In this document: in pieces, positions 40,589 to 49,282 of the stretch
Position numbering within the stretch: the stretch's first letter is position 1
How the letters are laid out: every line of letters starts with the position of its first letter
From: Arthrobacter globiformis
Lineage (GTDB): Bacteria; Actinomycetota; Actinomycetes; Actinomycetales; Micrococcaceae
Direction of reading: 5' to 3'
Assembly: GCF_030818015.1 (NCBI RefSeq)
Contig: NZ_JAUSZX010000001.1
Location: 2,108,001 to 2,172,000, forward strand
Length of the DNA stretch: 64,000 nucleotides
Made by a program: the position numbers and the translations under genes
Notes under the pieces: generated by a model
What the model saw: only the letters and a program-made list of their open reading frames with translations
What the model was told of the DNA's origin: nothing
The model's database searches: none

Positions 40589-41005
40589 CTAATAGAAGGA
40601 AATGAGCTCTACAAGTTCTCCGACCCGGTCTTCCGGGTAGTTCCGGGCGATGTCGGCCTGACTGATGATGCCAATCAGGTCGTGGCCGTCGATGACGGGC
40701 AGCCGGCGGACCTGGTGCTCTCCCATGGTCCTGATTGCTTCCTCGATTGAGTCGTCGGCGCCAATGGTGACCGGCTTGCCCTGCCCAAAGTCCCCCGCCT
40801 TGGCCGTGCGTGGATCGCCGCCTTCGGCGAAGCATTTGATGACGATGTCGCGGTCCGTGATCATGCCCTTGAGCCTGTTGTCCTCCCCGCAGATCGGCAG
40901 GGCGCCGACGTCCAGCTCTTTCATCTTCCGGGCCGCGGCTTCCAGGGTTTCATTTTCACCGACGCATTCGACGCCGCCGGTCATGATTTCACGTGCTGTC
41001 GTCAT
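40589..41005 (-). CDS. CBS-domain pair protein
   Basis: A 138-residue protein of two CBS domains (about 7-62 and 76-132), with MITDRDIVIK and IIGIISQADIARN as the domain ends. CBS pairs bind adenine nucleotides and act as energy sensors; many stand-alone ones respond to stress or dormancy in actinobacteria. It is a single gene and no partner is visible. Confidence 0.92.
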   Translation of the reverse strand: MTTAREIMTGGVECVGENETLEAAARKMKELDVGALPICGEDNRLKGMITDRDIVIKCFAEGGDPRTAKAGDFGQGKPVTIGADDSIEEAIRTMGEHQVRRLPVIDGHDLIGIISQADIARNYPEDRVGELVELISFY

Positions 41006-41199
41006 GGCGCTCTCCTCAAACTGGATGGCTGGTTCCGGACCGCGCCCGTGCCGCTGTCCTCTTTTGGCTCGGGCACGCCTTAACGCTAAGTATGCTGAGC
41101 GTCGGTGTCCAGAGCAGGAACGATGGCCGCCTTGGGCCAGCTGGCGACACGCGGGATGCCGTCCGCAACATCGTCACACCCCCGGAGGAGCATGGATGC

Positions 41200-41499
41200 A
41201 TGACAGCTCCAACGGTGGAAGTGGCTATCCACGAACTGATGGATCTCGCCTGGAATCTTGTCTACGGACTGCTTTCGGAGCGGGGCCTGCTCGGTGACGG
41301 GCTGGACGTCGAGGAGTACACGGGGATCCATTCCTGGGTGGAGGGCCTCACCCGCTATACCGTCGTCCACTCCCGGACCGTGGCGGTGCTTTTCGATAAC
41401 ACACGCCCGGTGGACGCCATCCCGTTCCACCACGACCTGCTTGGCGCCGACGATCCGAAGAGCTTCTTCACCCTTCCGGAGTCGCGGCATCCCGATTAA
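41200..41499 (+). CDS. hypothetical protein, 99 aa
   Basis: From the ATG at 41200, ten bases after GGAGGAG, the product is an acidic helical protein (AIHELMDLAWNLVYGLLSER, EEYTGIHSWVEGLTRYTVVH). The longer upstream frame (to 40993) overlaps the CBS gene and is not needed. No family is recognised. Confidence 0.6.
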   Translation: MTAPTVEVAIHELMDLAWNLVYGLLSERGLLGDGLDVEEYTGIHSWVEGLTRYTVVHSRTVAVLFDNTRPVDAIPFHHDLLGADDPKSFFTLPESRHPD

Positions 41500-41535
41500 G
41501 CTCCACAGTTGAACGGCTACCGAAAGGGCTAACAG

Positions 41536-41934
41536 ATGGGCGCGTGGGGCTTTTTGCCTTTCGAGAATGACGATGCACTGGACTGGCTAGATGAGCTCGA
41601 GACCGGGGGTGCTGAGGTGGTGCGGGGTGCGCTGACGAACGCGTGCACTGGTTATCTGGAAGCACCAGAGGGCAGCGTCGCAGTTGCCGCTGCTGAAATC
41701 ACCTCGGCCTGCCAAGGAAGCCCGGTAGACGATCTGCCGGAAAACGTGGCGTCATGGGTCACTGCTCACGGCGCGGAGCTTGGTCCCGAGGATGTGGAGC
41801 TCGCGCTGCAGGCGATTGCACGGGTAACCGGGGATGAGTCGGAGTTGGCCGAGCTCTGGGACGACGCCGACGAACCGGAGTGGCGGGAATCCCTCACCGA
41901 ACTTTCCGAGAGACTGCAAGCAGCACTGCGGTAG
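41536..41934 (+). CDS. DUF4259-domain protein
   Basis: A 132-residue acidic protein starting MGAWGFLPFENDDALDWLDE, the exact signature of DUF4259. The rest is helical (ALQAIARVTGDESELAELWD). DUF4259 proteins have no established role; they are often found singly or beside toxin-immunity-like genes. The next gene encodes a secreted-type endonuclease fold, and the two lie 55 bases apart. Confidence 0.85.
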   Translation: MGAWGFLPFENDDALDWLDELETGGAEVVRGALTNACTGYLEAPEGSVAVAAAEITSACQGSPVDDLPENVASWVTAHGAELGPEDVELALQAIARVTGDESELAELWDDADEPEWRESLTELSERLQAALR

Positions 41935-41989
41935 GTCGAGTTCACCGTGCTGTCAGGTGCCCGTCATCCTGCACTGGTTGGGTCCGGTC

Positions 41990-42895
41990 ATGGATGAACT
42001 GCTGACTAACCTGACGGCGACCCCTGCCGCAAGGGTGACGGATTACGCCGGCCGGAAAGGCTTCGACGAGAACTTCCTGGGCTTGCCCGTTCCGTTGCCA
42101 GTCCTGGCCGGCGTGAATACGGCCCTGCTGCCCTACACACACTTCTCGGTGCTGATGCGCCTGAACAAGCGGCTGGCCGCTGTCACGGGCGTGGGTATCG
42201 ACGGCGAGAAGTTGATGGACCTGGACCGGGCTGGAATACCTTGGAAGTTGGATCCCCGGCTTCCCGCAGGCCAGCAGACGGGGGAGCGGGTCTACGCCCG
42301 CAACGACATCGACCGCGGCCACCTGGTGCGCAGGTCCTCCGCCGTCTGGGGCGACAGCGTGGCCGAGGCGCAGCTCGCCAACGAGGACACCTTCCACTAC
42401 ACGAACGCCGCCCCGCAGGCAGCCCAGTTCAACCAGGGCATCGAACTGTGGCTGGGCATCGAGGACTACCTTCAGGAACACGCCGCCCAGTACCGCAGCC
42501 GGGTCGTGGTCTTCACCGGCCCCATCTTCAGCGACACCGACCCGGTCTACCGGGGCGTGGACATTCCGCTGCGCTTTTTCAAGGTCGCCGCCTTCATCCA
42601 CGAGGGGGAGCTGGCGGCCACCGGGTACGTGGTGGACCAGACACCGCAGCTGGCCGAACTGCCGGACGTACCGCGGCCCGGGGTCACCGAGGACGTCCCG
42701 CCACTGGGCCCGTTCCGAACCTTCCAGGTGCCCATCCGGGACATCGCGGTGCTGACCGAGCTGGACGTGGACCAGCTGATCGAGGTAGATCGGATGCCGA
42801 TCGCCGCGACCCTCGGCGCCGCCCCGGTCGGGTCCACCTGGCGGACGCTGGGCAACGTCGAAGACCTCGACCTGGACTTCGACCTGGAGGACTGA
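41990..42895 (+). CDS. DNA/RNA non-specific endonuclease (NUC family)
   Basis: A 301-residue beta-beta-alpha-metal nuclease. The catalytic motif is D108-R-G-H111 (NDIDRGHLVRRSSAVWG), followed by the FHYTNAAPQAAQFNQGIELW Asn-containing metal-site region and VVFTGPIFSDTDP. I start it at the ATG at 41990, where family-like sequence begins; the frame is open upstream. No signal peptide is present, so it may act in the cell or be exported by another route. DUF4259 precedes it. Confidence 0.87.
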   Translation: MDELLTNLTATPAARVTDYAGRKGFDENFLGLPVPLPVLAGVNTALLPYTHFSVLMRLNKRLAAVTGVGIDGEKLMDLDRAGIPWKLDPRLPAGQQTGERVYARNDIDRGHLVRRSSAVWGDSVAEAQLANEDTFHYTNAAPQAAQFNQGIELWLGIEDYLQEHAAQYRSRVVVFTGPIFSDTDPVYRGVDIPLRFFKVAAFIHEGELAATGYVVDQTPQLAELPDVPRPGVTEDVPPLGPFRTFQVPIRDIAVLTELDVDQLIEVDRMPIAATLGAAPVGSTWRTLGNVEDLDLDFDLED

Positions 42896-43002
42896 GGGGT
42901 ACAGGAGAGGACGCCCGAGCCACCGCCTTTTTGCCACTGCAGGATGCCGCCACTGCAGGACAAGAACCCGCAATCTCTATAGCCTTGGGATGTGGAGGGC
43001 CT

Positions 43003-43482
43003 ATGACAGTTCGCAGCGCAGGCATTCTCCTGTACCGGCGGAGCCCGGATGGGCACTTGGAGGTTTGGATCGCCCATAATGGTGGCCCTCACTGGACCGG
43101 CATGGACACCCGCGCCTGGTCAATTCCAAAGGGACTATACCTCGACGGGGAGGACCCGCTGGTGGCCGCGCTGCGGGAGTTCGCCGAAGAAATCGGGACG
43201 CCGGCGCCTCAGGCGTACTACCTTGAGCTGGGCGCTTTCCGGCAGCCTTCGGGGAAGGTCATCACCGCCTTTGCCGCCGAAGCGGATTTCCAGCCAGAGC
43301 AGATCACCAGCAACACGTTCCCGCTGGAATGGCCGAAGGGTTCCGGTGTTGTCCGGGAATATCCCGAAATCGACGATGCCAGATGGTTCAGAGAGTCCGA
43401 GGCGCGCAGCAAACTGGCGAAGGGGCAGGTACCGATCCTCGATGCCCTCGGCGAGTACCTCGGGAAGCTGGACGGGTCCTGA
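43003..43482 (+). CDS. Nudix hydrolase
   Basis: A 159-residue protein that hydrolyses nucleoside-diphosphate-linked compounds. The Nudix box begins at G44 (GLYLDGEDPLVAAL, then REFAEEIG at 58-65). The start RSAGILLYRR and the PKGLYLDGE variant resemble the group annotated as ADP-ribose or dATP-type NUDIX proteins. Start ATG at 43003 with GGAGGGCC. It follows the endonuclease gene by 107 bases. Confidence 0.9.
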   Translation: MTVRSAGILLYRRSPDGHLEVWIAHNGGPHWTGMDTRAWSIPKGLYLDGEDPLVAALREFAEEIGTPAPQAYYLELGAFRQPSGKVITAFAAEADFQPEQITSNTFPLEWPKGSGVVREYPEIDDARWFRESEARSKLAKGQVPILDALGEYLGKLDGS

Positions 43483-43528
43483 AGTGGGGAGCTCTCAGGC
43501 AACCTTGTTCTCCGCCGCTGGGTAGAAG

Positions 43529-44971
43529 CTACGAGCGCATGGCGCCGGTGTACAGCCTCGCTGTGCCGTTGAGCCCGGCGATGGCATCGTCGATCGTGCT
43601 GCGGATCATCTCGTACTGCACGTCATCCGGGACGGCCTCCACCTCTTTCCTGGCGTCCACGAAGTCGATGGCTTCCTGGGCCCGGGCCTCCAGGATGGCC
43701 CCTGCCAGGTGCACCATCTCGTGAAGGTGAGTGATGGCGTGCCGAATGTGCTCGCGCCCAGCTTCAGGGACGCCGGCCAGCAGCTCAGGGTACTCAGGGT
43801 CAACATCGTGGGCCGGGCCCGTCGCGGTGCCGACCGCGAGCCAGTGCTCCGCAGTGTCGTCCTCGTCATCCTGCTTCCAGTAAACCTGCAGGTCCGTAAT
43901 GGCGCGTGTGACCGGGTCCAGGGTTGTGGCCCTGATGTTCAGGTTACCGAACGGGCTCTCCTCCAGCATGACCCCGGCTAGGAACCCCAGACGGCAGTGG
44001 GCGCTGAACAGGTCAGCCCAATCAAACCAGGGCTCGGCGCTGGGGCTCGGCTTCTCCATCGCACCGTTCATGGCCATGTAGGCCACCGTGTTGAGCAGCT
44101 CGAAGGCAGGGTCAGGGTCGGCCGGGTCCAGGTCCCGGAAGATAGTTTCAGCGGCTCCATGGATCACAGTCAGCTGCGCGGCGAGTTCTGCAATGGTGTC
44201 TGCTTCGTCCTGATCCTCGGCAGGTACCTCCAAGTGCGGCGCATCCATCCGCTGCACCCGCCCTCCAACCTCAATCCAGTTCATGCCCTCATGATCGGAC
44301 CACACGGTTCGCTGGAGCTGGTCCGTGACGTCCAGGGTGGTGCTGGCTGCGAACGGCTTGTCACCGGGCGCCTTGTAAGGACCGAAGTCAACGGACTCCA
44401 AGCCGCTCTCAGAGCACAGCTGCACCAGCTCGGCCACCGGGTCTTCGTCCTCATCGGGCGGATTCACGTCACTGTCCCCGCCACGTGCGACGCCTTCACG
44501 CAGCATGTCATCCAGGGCCCGAAAAACCAGGTCCGTGTCACTGTTGCTCCCGTGGACCGGCGCCGCGGTTTCGAGCAGCTTCACCATTCCGGCAACGCCC
44601 TTCAGAAGGCTGTCGCTGCCGCCAGCCATCTCTCCCAGTTCCAGTCCGAAACCGGGGGCCTCCGGATCAACGGGCTGGATCCAGTCATCGGCCCGGCGGT
44701 CGCCCAGCCTGTCGATCCGCAGCCACAGCCGCTGTCCGCCCTCGTCCCGGCCGCCGCCCTCACGGTGACCCCGCCACACGGTCAGCCACGCATCCTGCTC
44801 GCCGGCGAGGCAATTCCCCGGGAGCAACGCCACAACAGAAACAGTGCCGGGGTCGCGCTGGAAGAGCGGCTCGAAGCGGAGGTCTTCGAAGACATCTGCC
44901 AAGCCTGATGCCAGGTCCCGGATGATGAAGTACGCACGCGGATCCTGGGAGTCATGGCTCGGGCTGGTCAC
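43529..44971 (-). CDS. large acidic hypothetical protein, 480 aa
   Basis: A soluble acidic protein with frequent DE-rich loops (VNPPDEDEDPVAELVQ) and helical segments near the end (IRHAITHLHEMVHLAGAILE). No signal peptide, membrane segment or catalytic motif is evident. It lies convergent to the Nudix gene, 46 bases from its end, and on the same strand as the BRCT-nuclease gene. Function unknown. Confidence 0.72.
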   Translation of the reverse strand: MTSPSHDSQDPRAYFIIRDLASGLADVFEDLRFEPLFQRDPGTVSVVALLPGNCLAGEQDAWLTVWRGHREGGGRDEGGQRLWLRIDRLGDRRADDWIQPVDPEAPGFGLELGEMAGGSDSLLKGVAGMVKLLETAAPVHGSNSDTDLVFRALDDMLREGVARGGDSDVNPPDEDEDPVAELVQLCSESGLESVDFGPYKAPGDKPFAASTTLDVTDQLQRTVWSDHEGMNWIEVGGRVQRMDAPHLEVPAEDQDEADTIAELAAQLTVIHGAAETIFRDLDPADPDPAFELLNTVAYMAMNGAMEKPSPSAEPWFDWADLFSAHCRLGFLAGVMLEESPFGNLNIRATTLDPVTRAITDLQVYWKQDDEDDTAEHWLAVGTATGPAHDVDPEYPELLAGVPEAGREHIRHAITHLHEMVHLAGAILEARAQEAIDFVDARKEVEAVPDDVQYEMIRSTIDDAIAGLNGTARLYTGAMRS

Positions 44972-45095
44972 TAGCGTCTCCTCGTCGTCTTACTTCTGTC
45001 CTCCAAGGCTAGTCGTCGCCGGTGGCGGGGGCTGTGGGGTCCGATGCATTACCCGAGAGGGGTCCGGGGAAGAAGGGAGCCCACGTCAGGGTGAC

Positions 45096-45860
45096 TCAGT
45101 GTTCTGCACAGAGCGACTTCCAATGGGTAGCGTCCCGGGGTTTCGTTTCGAGGACGAGGAAGAGCTTCGGGCGGAAGCCCCGGTCCTTCATCCGTTGGCC
45201 GTAGTCCAGCACCTGGCCCAGCCCGTGCCTGACCTGAAACACTTCGTTTCCCTCGGTATTGCTCTTGACCTCAGCAAGACCGACCGTGCCGTCGGCCGAG
45301 TGCCAGGCCAGGTCGAAGTTGCATTTCTTATCGAATGGGGACAGTGGCGTCAGTCCATGCCTGCCCAGAAGGTCTGCCAGCTTATCCTGCGTCGCCGAAT
45401 GGGCCTTTAGCCCTCGCTCCATAATGTCCGGATCGCGGTAGTGCTCGCCGTCTCCCTGCAGCGGGCCGGCGAAAGTACCCGCCCGGTACGGGGCGCCGGC
45501 CAGTCCTCCTGCCGCTGCGTGCGCCCGCGCGGGTGCATCGGGGACGTTGGGCTTTAGCGCCGGGGCAGGGAGGCTCGAGCGGAGGCCAAAAAAGCCGTCC
45601 GTGTCGATAATCTGGATATGGTGACCGGCCTTTTGCAACTCGGCGGTCTGCTTTTCCTTCTTGCCGAAGTTTCCGTACTTCCAGTGGGAGCTCCAGCCGC
45701 GGACCAGGACGTCGGTGCTGGACTTGTTGACCCAGTCCTTCACACGGGCGGCCCCCATCTTCAGGTCGATCTCCGTCAACTCGGCCTCGCTGTAGCCTTC
45801 GATCTTACCGGTGAAGACAACTTCCTTGCCCCGCAGGTCATAAACCCATTCGCTTGCCAT
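45096..45860 (-). CDS. BRCT domain plus PD-(D/E)XK nuclease-like protein
   Basis: From ATG at 45860 the protein has 254 residues. Residues about 7-92 are a BRCT domain (LRGKEVVFTGKIEGYSEAEL, VLVRGW) like that of NAD-dependent DNA ligase. A flexible linker follows (98-140). Residues about 145-250 look like a restriction-endonuclease fold with D183 (NFDLAW), E197-V-K199 (GLAEVKS) and the FQVRHGLGQVLDYG helix. This would bind DNA ends or breaks and cut. A 33-codon upstream extension is open but overlaps the preceding gene region. A DNA-repair or defence role is inferred, not shown. Confidence 0.82.
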   Translation of the reverse strand: MASEWVYDLRGKEVVFTGKIEGYSEAELTEIDLKMGAARVKDWVNKSSTDVLVRGWSSHWKYGNFGKKEKQTAELQKAGHHIQIIDTDGFFGLRSSLPAPALKPNVPDAPARAHAAAGGLAGAPYRAGTFAGPLQGDGEHYRDPDIMERGLKAHSATQDKLADLLGRHGLTPLSPFDKKCNFDLAWHSADGTVGLAEVKSNTEGNEVFQVRHGLGQVLDYGQRMKDRGFRPKLFLVLETKPRDATHWKSLCAEH

Positions 45861-45959
45861 GCAGTGATCAAACGGTAAGGGCTCGGTGAGGTGCAAGCAG
45901 CCCCGCCGCGGGGGGAAGATGTTACGCCACTGAGGTGAGGAGCCTCCTCTGGCGGTCAT

Positions 45960-46178
45960 TCACAGGTATTTCTCATCGTCGTAGTCCTCGTCGCCGTTCA
46001 TCATGTCGATCGCACGGCCGACGTTGATCTCGGAATCGAACCGCGAAATGGAGCAGTCCCCGCAGAGTTCTCCCTCCGTCGTTTCGTCATAGTCGATGTC
46101 TCCGTCGTATTCGGTGTTGACAGCCTCCCGCGCATCATCGACATCAAACTCCGCGTTGCACTCAATGCATGTAGCCAC
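45960..46178 (-). CDS. small acidic protein with two Cys pairs
   Basis: A 72-residue protein with C4-x2-C7 and C39-x2-C42, a zinc-finger-like arrangement, and a very acidic remainder (NTEYDGDIDYDETTEG, GDEDYDDEKYL). It lies immediately upstream of the BRCT-nuclease gene, 99 bases before its ATG, on the same strand. An adaptor or DNA-mimic role is possible from its charge but is only a guess. Confidence 0.72.
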   Translation of the reverse strand: MATCIECNAEFDVDDAREAVNTEYDGDIDYDETTEGELCGDCSISRFDSEINVGRAIDMMNGDEDYDDEKYL

Positions 46179-46448
46179 GGCTGCACTTTACCGGGAAATG
46201 AGTTGTACGCCCGGGCAGGGCCACCGCGCAGGGCCGACATTCCGGCAATGGACGAGATTTCGCCAGAAGCGCCGGTCCGTAGGCATGGACAGCACCGACA
46301 CCGCCACGGCGTCTCATGAACTCTAGTTCTCAGGAATGTCCGCCTCGGTCGAGACCGCGCACCCTCCCACTGTCAATGCTGTCTCATAATCTATGTCTCA
46401 CCGCAGTGTCGCAGAACGCCTTAAGGAGGCACGAGACAGACGGAAGGT
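46179..46448. other. intergenic stretch with TGTCTCA repeats
   Basis: No gene is seen. TGTCTCA occurs twice as direct repeats at 46380-46386 and 46394-46400 (14-base period), and GTCTCATGA lies at about 46311. Such motifs are typical near the recombinase remnant that follows. Confidence 0.5.
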
Positions 46449-46562
46449 TGGCCCATAAAGCGCGGCCATGTCCGGATCAGCACCATCGATCAGAACGCCT
46501 CGATGCAGATCGCAGTGCTCTTCGAAGCCGGCGTAACCGGAGTCATGCTGGGAACGTGCTGA
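46449..46562 (+). pseudogene. N-terminal scrap of a serine recombinase
   Basis: The frame reads WPIKRGHVRISTIDQNASMQ and IAVLFEAGVTGVMLGTC to a stop. GHVRISTIDQN is the catalytic-Ser motif of resolvase/invertase proteins (GYVRVSTxDQN), and AGVTGV the following helix. Only about 36 codons remain. It lies 400 bases from the right copy of the tRNA repeat. Confidence 0.7.
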
Positions 46563-46966
46563 GCACCTTGGCTGTCCCATGCCCTCTTGGGGGGGTGAGG
46601 TTCGGGTCATGTTTTCTTCGATTGTCTCGCCCATGAGATGTTCGAAGGAGGCCGCGACGCTATGACGTCGATTGAATCCCATCCCTCGGCTTGCTCGGGA
46701 CAGAAGTGCCCGGCCAAGGCCGTGCATCGGATTCCGGCTCAGCCCGGGAATGTTGTCACAGTCGGCGGAGTAACGGCTGGCGGTGGAGTGCGATTCTCCA
46801 CGTCCGGAGGGACCGTCCCAACGGATGCGTTGTGGCTCAAAATGCTCACAAAAGTGGTGTGCACAATGTGCACACCCTGGGCTTTGGATTCGGTTGTTTT
46901 GGCCTCGGACTGGGCCGAATCGGGGAGGTTTTCGGGGGAGTGGCGGGTTTTCAAGGGTTGGCGCCC

Positions 46967-47076
46967 GGTTCGAGTCCCATCTCGGGCACGTGTTTTCCCT
47001 GTTCAAGGGCTTTTTAGCCTCTGAGTGTGGACAATTTGTGTTGTGAAGGGCCCCTTCGGGGGCCTTTTCATTGGTG
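46967..47076 (+). repeat. right copy of tRNA-Leu 3'-end direct repeat (att-like)
   Basis: It runs from GGTTCGAGTCCCA to ATTGGTG, 110 bases, with about 93% identity to 20897-21007. Only the tRNA 3' arm is present. GAGTGGCGG at 46939-46947 also resembles the tRNA 5' side, so it may be a deleted tRNA copy. The terminator at 47049-47068 (GGCCCC-TTCG-GGGGCC-TTTT) is conserved. Confidence 0.82.
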
Positions 47077-47136
47077 GCCGGTGCTGTGGCCCGGTGCCTC
47101 CCTTGTTCCCTGGTCGGCGGTTTTGGTGCTTGTTAA

Positions 47137-47481
47137 CTGTTCATGGGCGTGACTGGCTGGGGCAACATGACCTGAGAAAATTTCCGGCCGCGCTTCTTTT
47201 CTGGATCGTTCGGTGTTCACCAGGCTTCTCCCTATCGGTTCGTGCTTGCTGTTCTGCCTGTTCATGGTGGGTCTGGGGGAGGGCGACATGACTTGTGCCC
47301 AGCTGTTCGAGAATCGCTTCTGCCGGACTCCCGACGCTGCTCTGACACCGGTTACCGCGCCTGACTTGGAGCCGGCATCGCCGTATATGTGGCCCATGAA
47401 AGTCACACCGCCTTTCATCCTGCACCCTGTGTTTTGGGGACGTTACCTGTTCATAGCTACGTTGGGCGTCTACTGCATGAC
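47137..47481 (+). repeat. right cluster of three 35-base CTGTTCAT-N21-CATGAC elements
   Basis: Elements start at 47137, 47258 and 47447, each with CTGTTCAT, exactly 21 bases, CATGAC. The first two are 121 bases apart, as in the left cluster. Flanking DNA is diverged but alignable to 21008-21395, so the whole 500-base unit is duplicated. Confidence 0.75.
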
Positions 47482-47686
47482 GCTGTACTCTCTTTGCGCG
47501 ACGTCCAGTCTTTGGTCCGCTGCTGGATGGAGACGCCAGTACGGTTGAGTTGGGGGACCTTCGCCCCGACTTCAGCCCTCATCTGGGCGAGAGCATCGAG
47601 GAGGATGCCGCCGTTCCGTCGACCGGCTTACGGACGCCCGTCCATGTGTGATTCCCTGCTGTTCCCCGGCAATTAGGCTCGTCAAA

Positions 47687-48278
47687 ATGGGGAATGAATC
47701 TATCCGGGCCGCATACGGGGCACGTGCCGCCGAGTACACGCGCATTCTTGGTTCCATTGAGGACACGCACGAGCTGGATCGGCAACGCATCCGACGTTGG
47801 GCAACGGGTTGTGACGGCACACTCATCGACGCCGGGTGTGGTCCCGGTCATTGGACCAACTTTCTGTACCAACATGGCGCGACTGTGGAAGGGGTTGACC
47901 TTGTTCCCGAATTCATAGAGAACGCCCGAGTACGCTTTCCCGATGTGCCTTTTCGCGTTGCCTCCTTCCACAACCTAGGCGTGCCAAATGGTTCACTGCA
48001 CGGATTGCTGGCCTGGCACTCCCTAATTCATATGCCACCGAATGAGTTGTCCATGGCGCTCAGAGAGATCGCTCGTGGTCTCGCAGGAGGCGGGCGGCTA
48101 CTCGTTGGTTTCTTCGAGGGTCCCCCGGCGGAACCTTTTTCACACGCGGTTACAACGGCGGCCTGTCGAACAGGCGCGGCATCTGCTGAATGAAGCAGGC
48201 TTCGATGTGCTCGAAGTGGAGAGCCGCCAAGACCCCGGCAACCGGCCCCATGCCGCGACAGCGGCTACCCTTCGGTAA
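47687..48278 (+). pseudogene. frameshifted SAM-dependent methyltransferase
   Basis: From ATG at 47687 it reads IRAAYGARAAEYTRILGSIE and LIDAGCGPGHWTNFLYQHGA, the class I methyltransferase SAM motif. After HAVTTAA, near 48155, the frame is lost and a second frame continues as PVEQARHLLNEAGFDVLEVE and SRQDPGNRPHAATAATLR, the usual end of such proteins. A short deletion has split one gene of about 195 codons. Confidence 0.8.
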
Positions 48279-48476
48279 GGGATCCCCTCCCGGCGTCCTT
48301 GGAGGTCCGATGAGCCACCTTTGAGTGAACACTTCGAAAGGATCCCTCGCGGCCGCAATGTCGCACTTTTATGGAGGCGTCCATCAACAAGTACAGCCCC
48401 GCCCGGAGGAACCGGCAGTTCCGGTGTCTGCCGCGCCGACGGCTAATCCCTGGGTCACGGGGGAGGAGGTTCTGAG

Positions 48477-48926
48477 ATGACGAATGACATCGGGCGAATC
48501 AGCCCAGCTCCCGGCGTCAGCGATGCAGAGGAGCCTGCCGACAAGGCCGGGGAGGAGCAGCCGCCTGGACTGGTCTACGGCTCAGCAGAAGAATTCCTGC
48601 ACGAACAGCTGCTGCCCACCTACGTCCGCGACGTCGACGGCCGCTCCGCCCGGTGGTGCATCGAGTGGTACTTCCACCCCGAAGCAGTCTCGCGAATAGA
48701 AGCGCTGTGGCGGGCCTGGGAACACCTCAGACTGGACGGAGTCACAGGAATGAGTGTCTGGTGACGGGACCACGCCGACCGCCACATGAGCGTGCTGTTG
48801 GACCCCCGAGGCCCGTTCCACAAGTGCGATATGCAAAAGCACCGCGACCCCGATCACCTTGAACCAAAAAAGGCCCCGGAAGGCTGGTTCCTCGACATGA
48901 AAATTCAAGGCCAGCACTCGGCTTAG
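48477..48926 (+). pseudogene. DUF4913 gene interrupted by an in-frame TGA
   Basis: The first 95 residues end at GVTGMSVW, then TGA (48762-48764). The same frame continues as RDHADRHMSVLLDPRGPFHK and CDMQKHRDPDHLEP to TAG at 48926. DUF4913 proteins normally read SVWWRDH at this point, so TGG has become TGA. DUF4913 is common on actinobacterial plasmids and conjugative elements. A sequencing error at one base would give the same picture. Confidence 0.75.
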
Positions 48927-49282
48927 GAAACCGGGCAGTCGGCAAGGCCGGGGAGCACGACCGATGACCTCTCCGGGCGACGGAACCGATACCGGTAATC
49001 GAGGTCATAGCCATATGCGTGAGACATCGTCTCCTAATTCGCGGGTTTCAGGACAGACATACTAGATGGGGCTTATGTCGCGCAAGTTCGCGGCCGAGCG
49101 CGTTGTGTTGCCTTGTCTCTCGATCTCAAGCTGTTGACGCCCTGAGTCAACAAACGGAATTGCAGGACAAAACTGCTGCCGTTGCTAGTGGGGCCAGGGC
49201 CTGGTCGTGTGCCTGGCAATCCTTTGGCCAGCAGCTTGGTGTTCACCATCTCTGACCACAATCTTCTCAAGAACGGATTGGC
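48927..49282. other. stretch without a recognisable gene
   Basis: No supported frame; it separates the decayed zone from the catabolic cluster. I see no hairpin terminator for the minus-strand dioxygenase gene. Confidence 0.45.

Noticed and set aside
20897..47076. CRISPR array made of the repeated elements
   Set aside because: Spacing between elements is irregular (97-189 bases), repeats have a variable core, and no cas gene is present.
48762..48764. Selenocysteine or programmed read-through at the DUF4913 TGA
   Set aside because: The family has Trp there, and I see no adjacent stem-loop that would serve as a selenocysteine signal; a point mutation is simpler.
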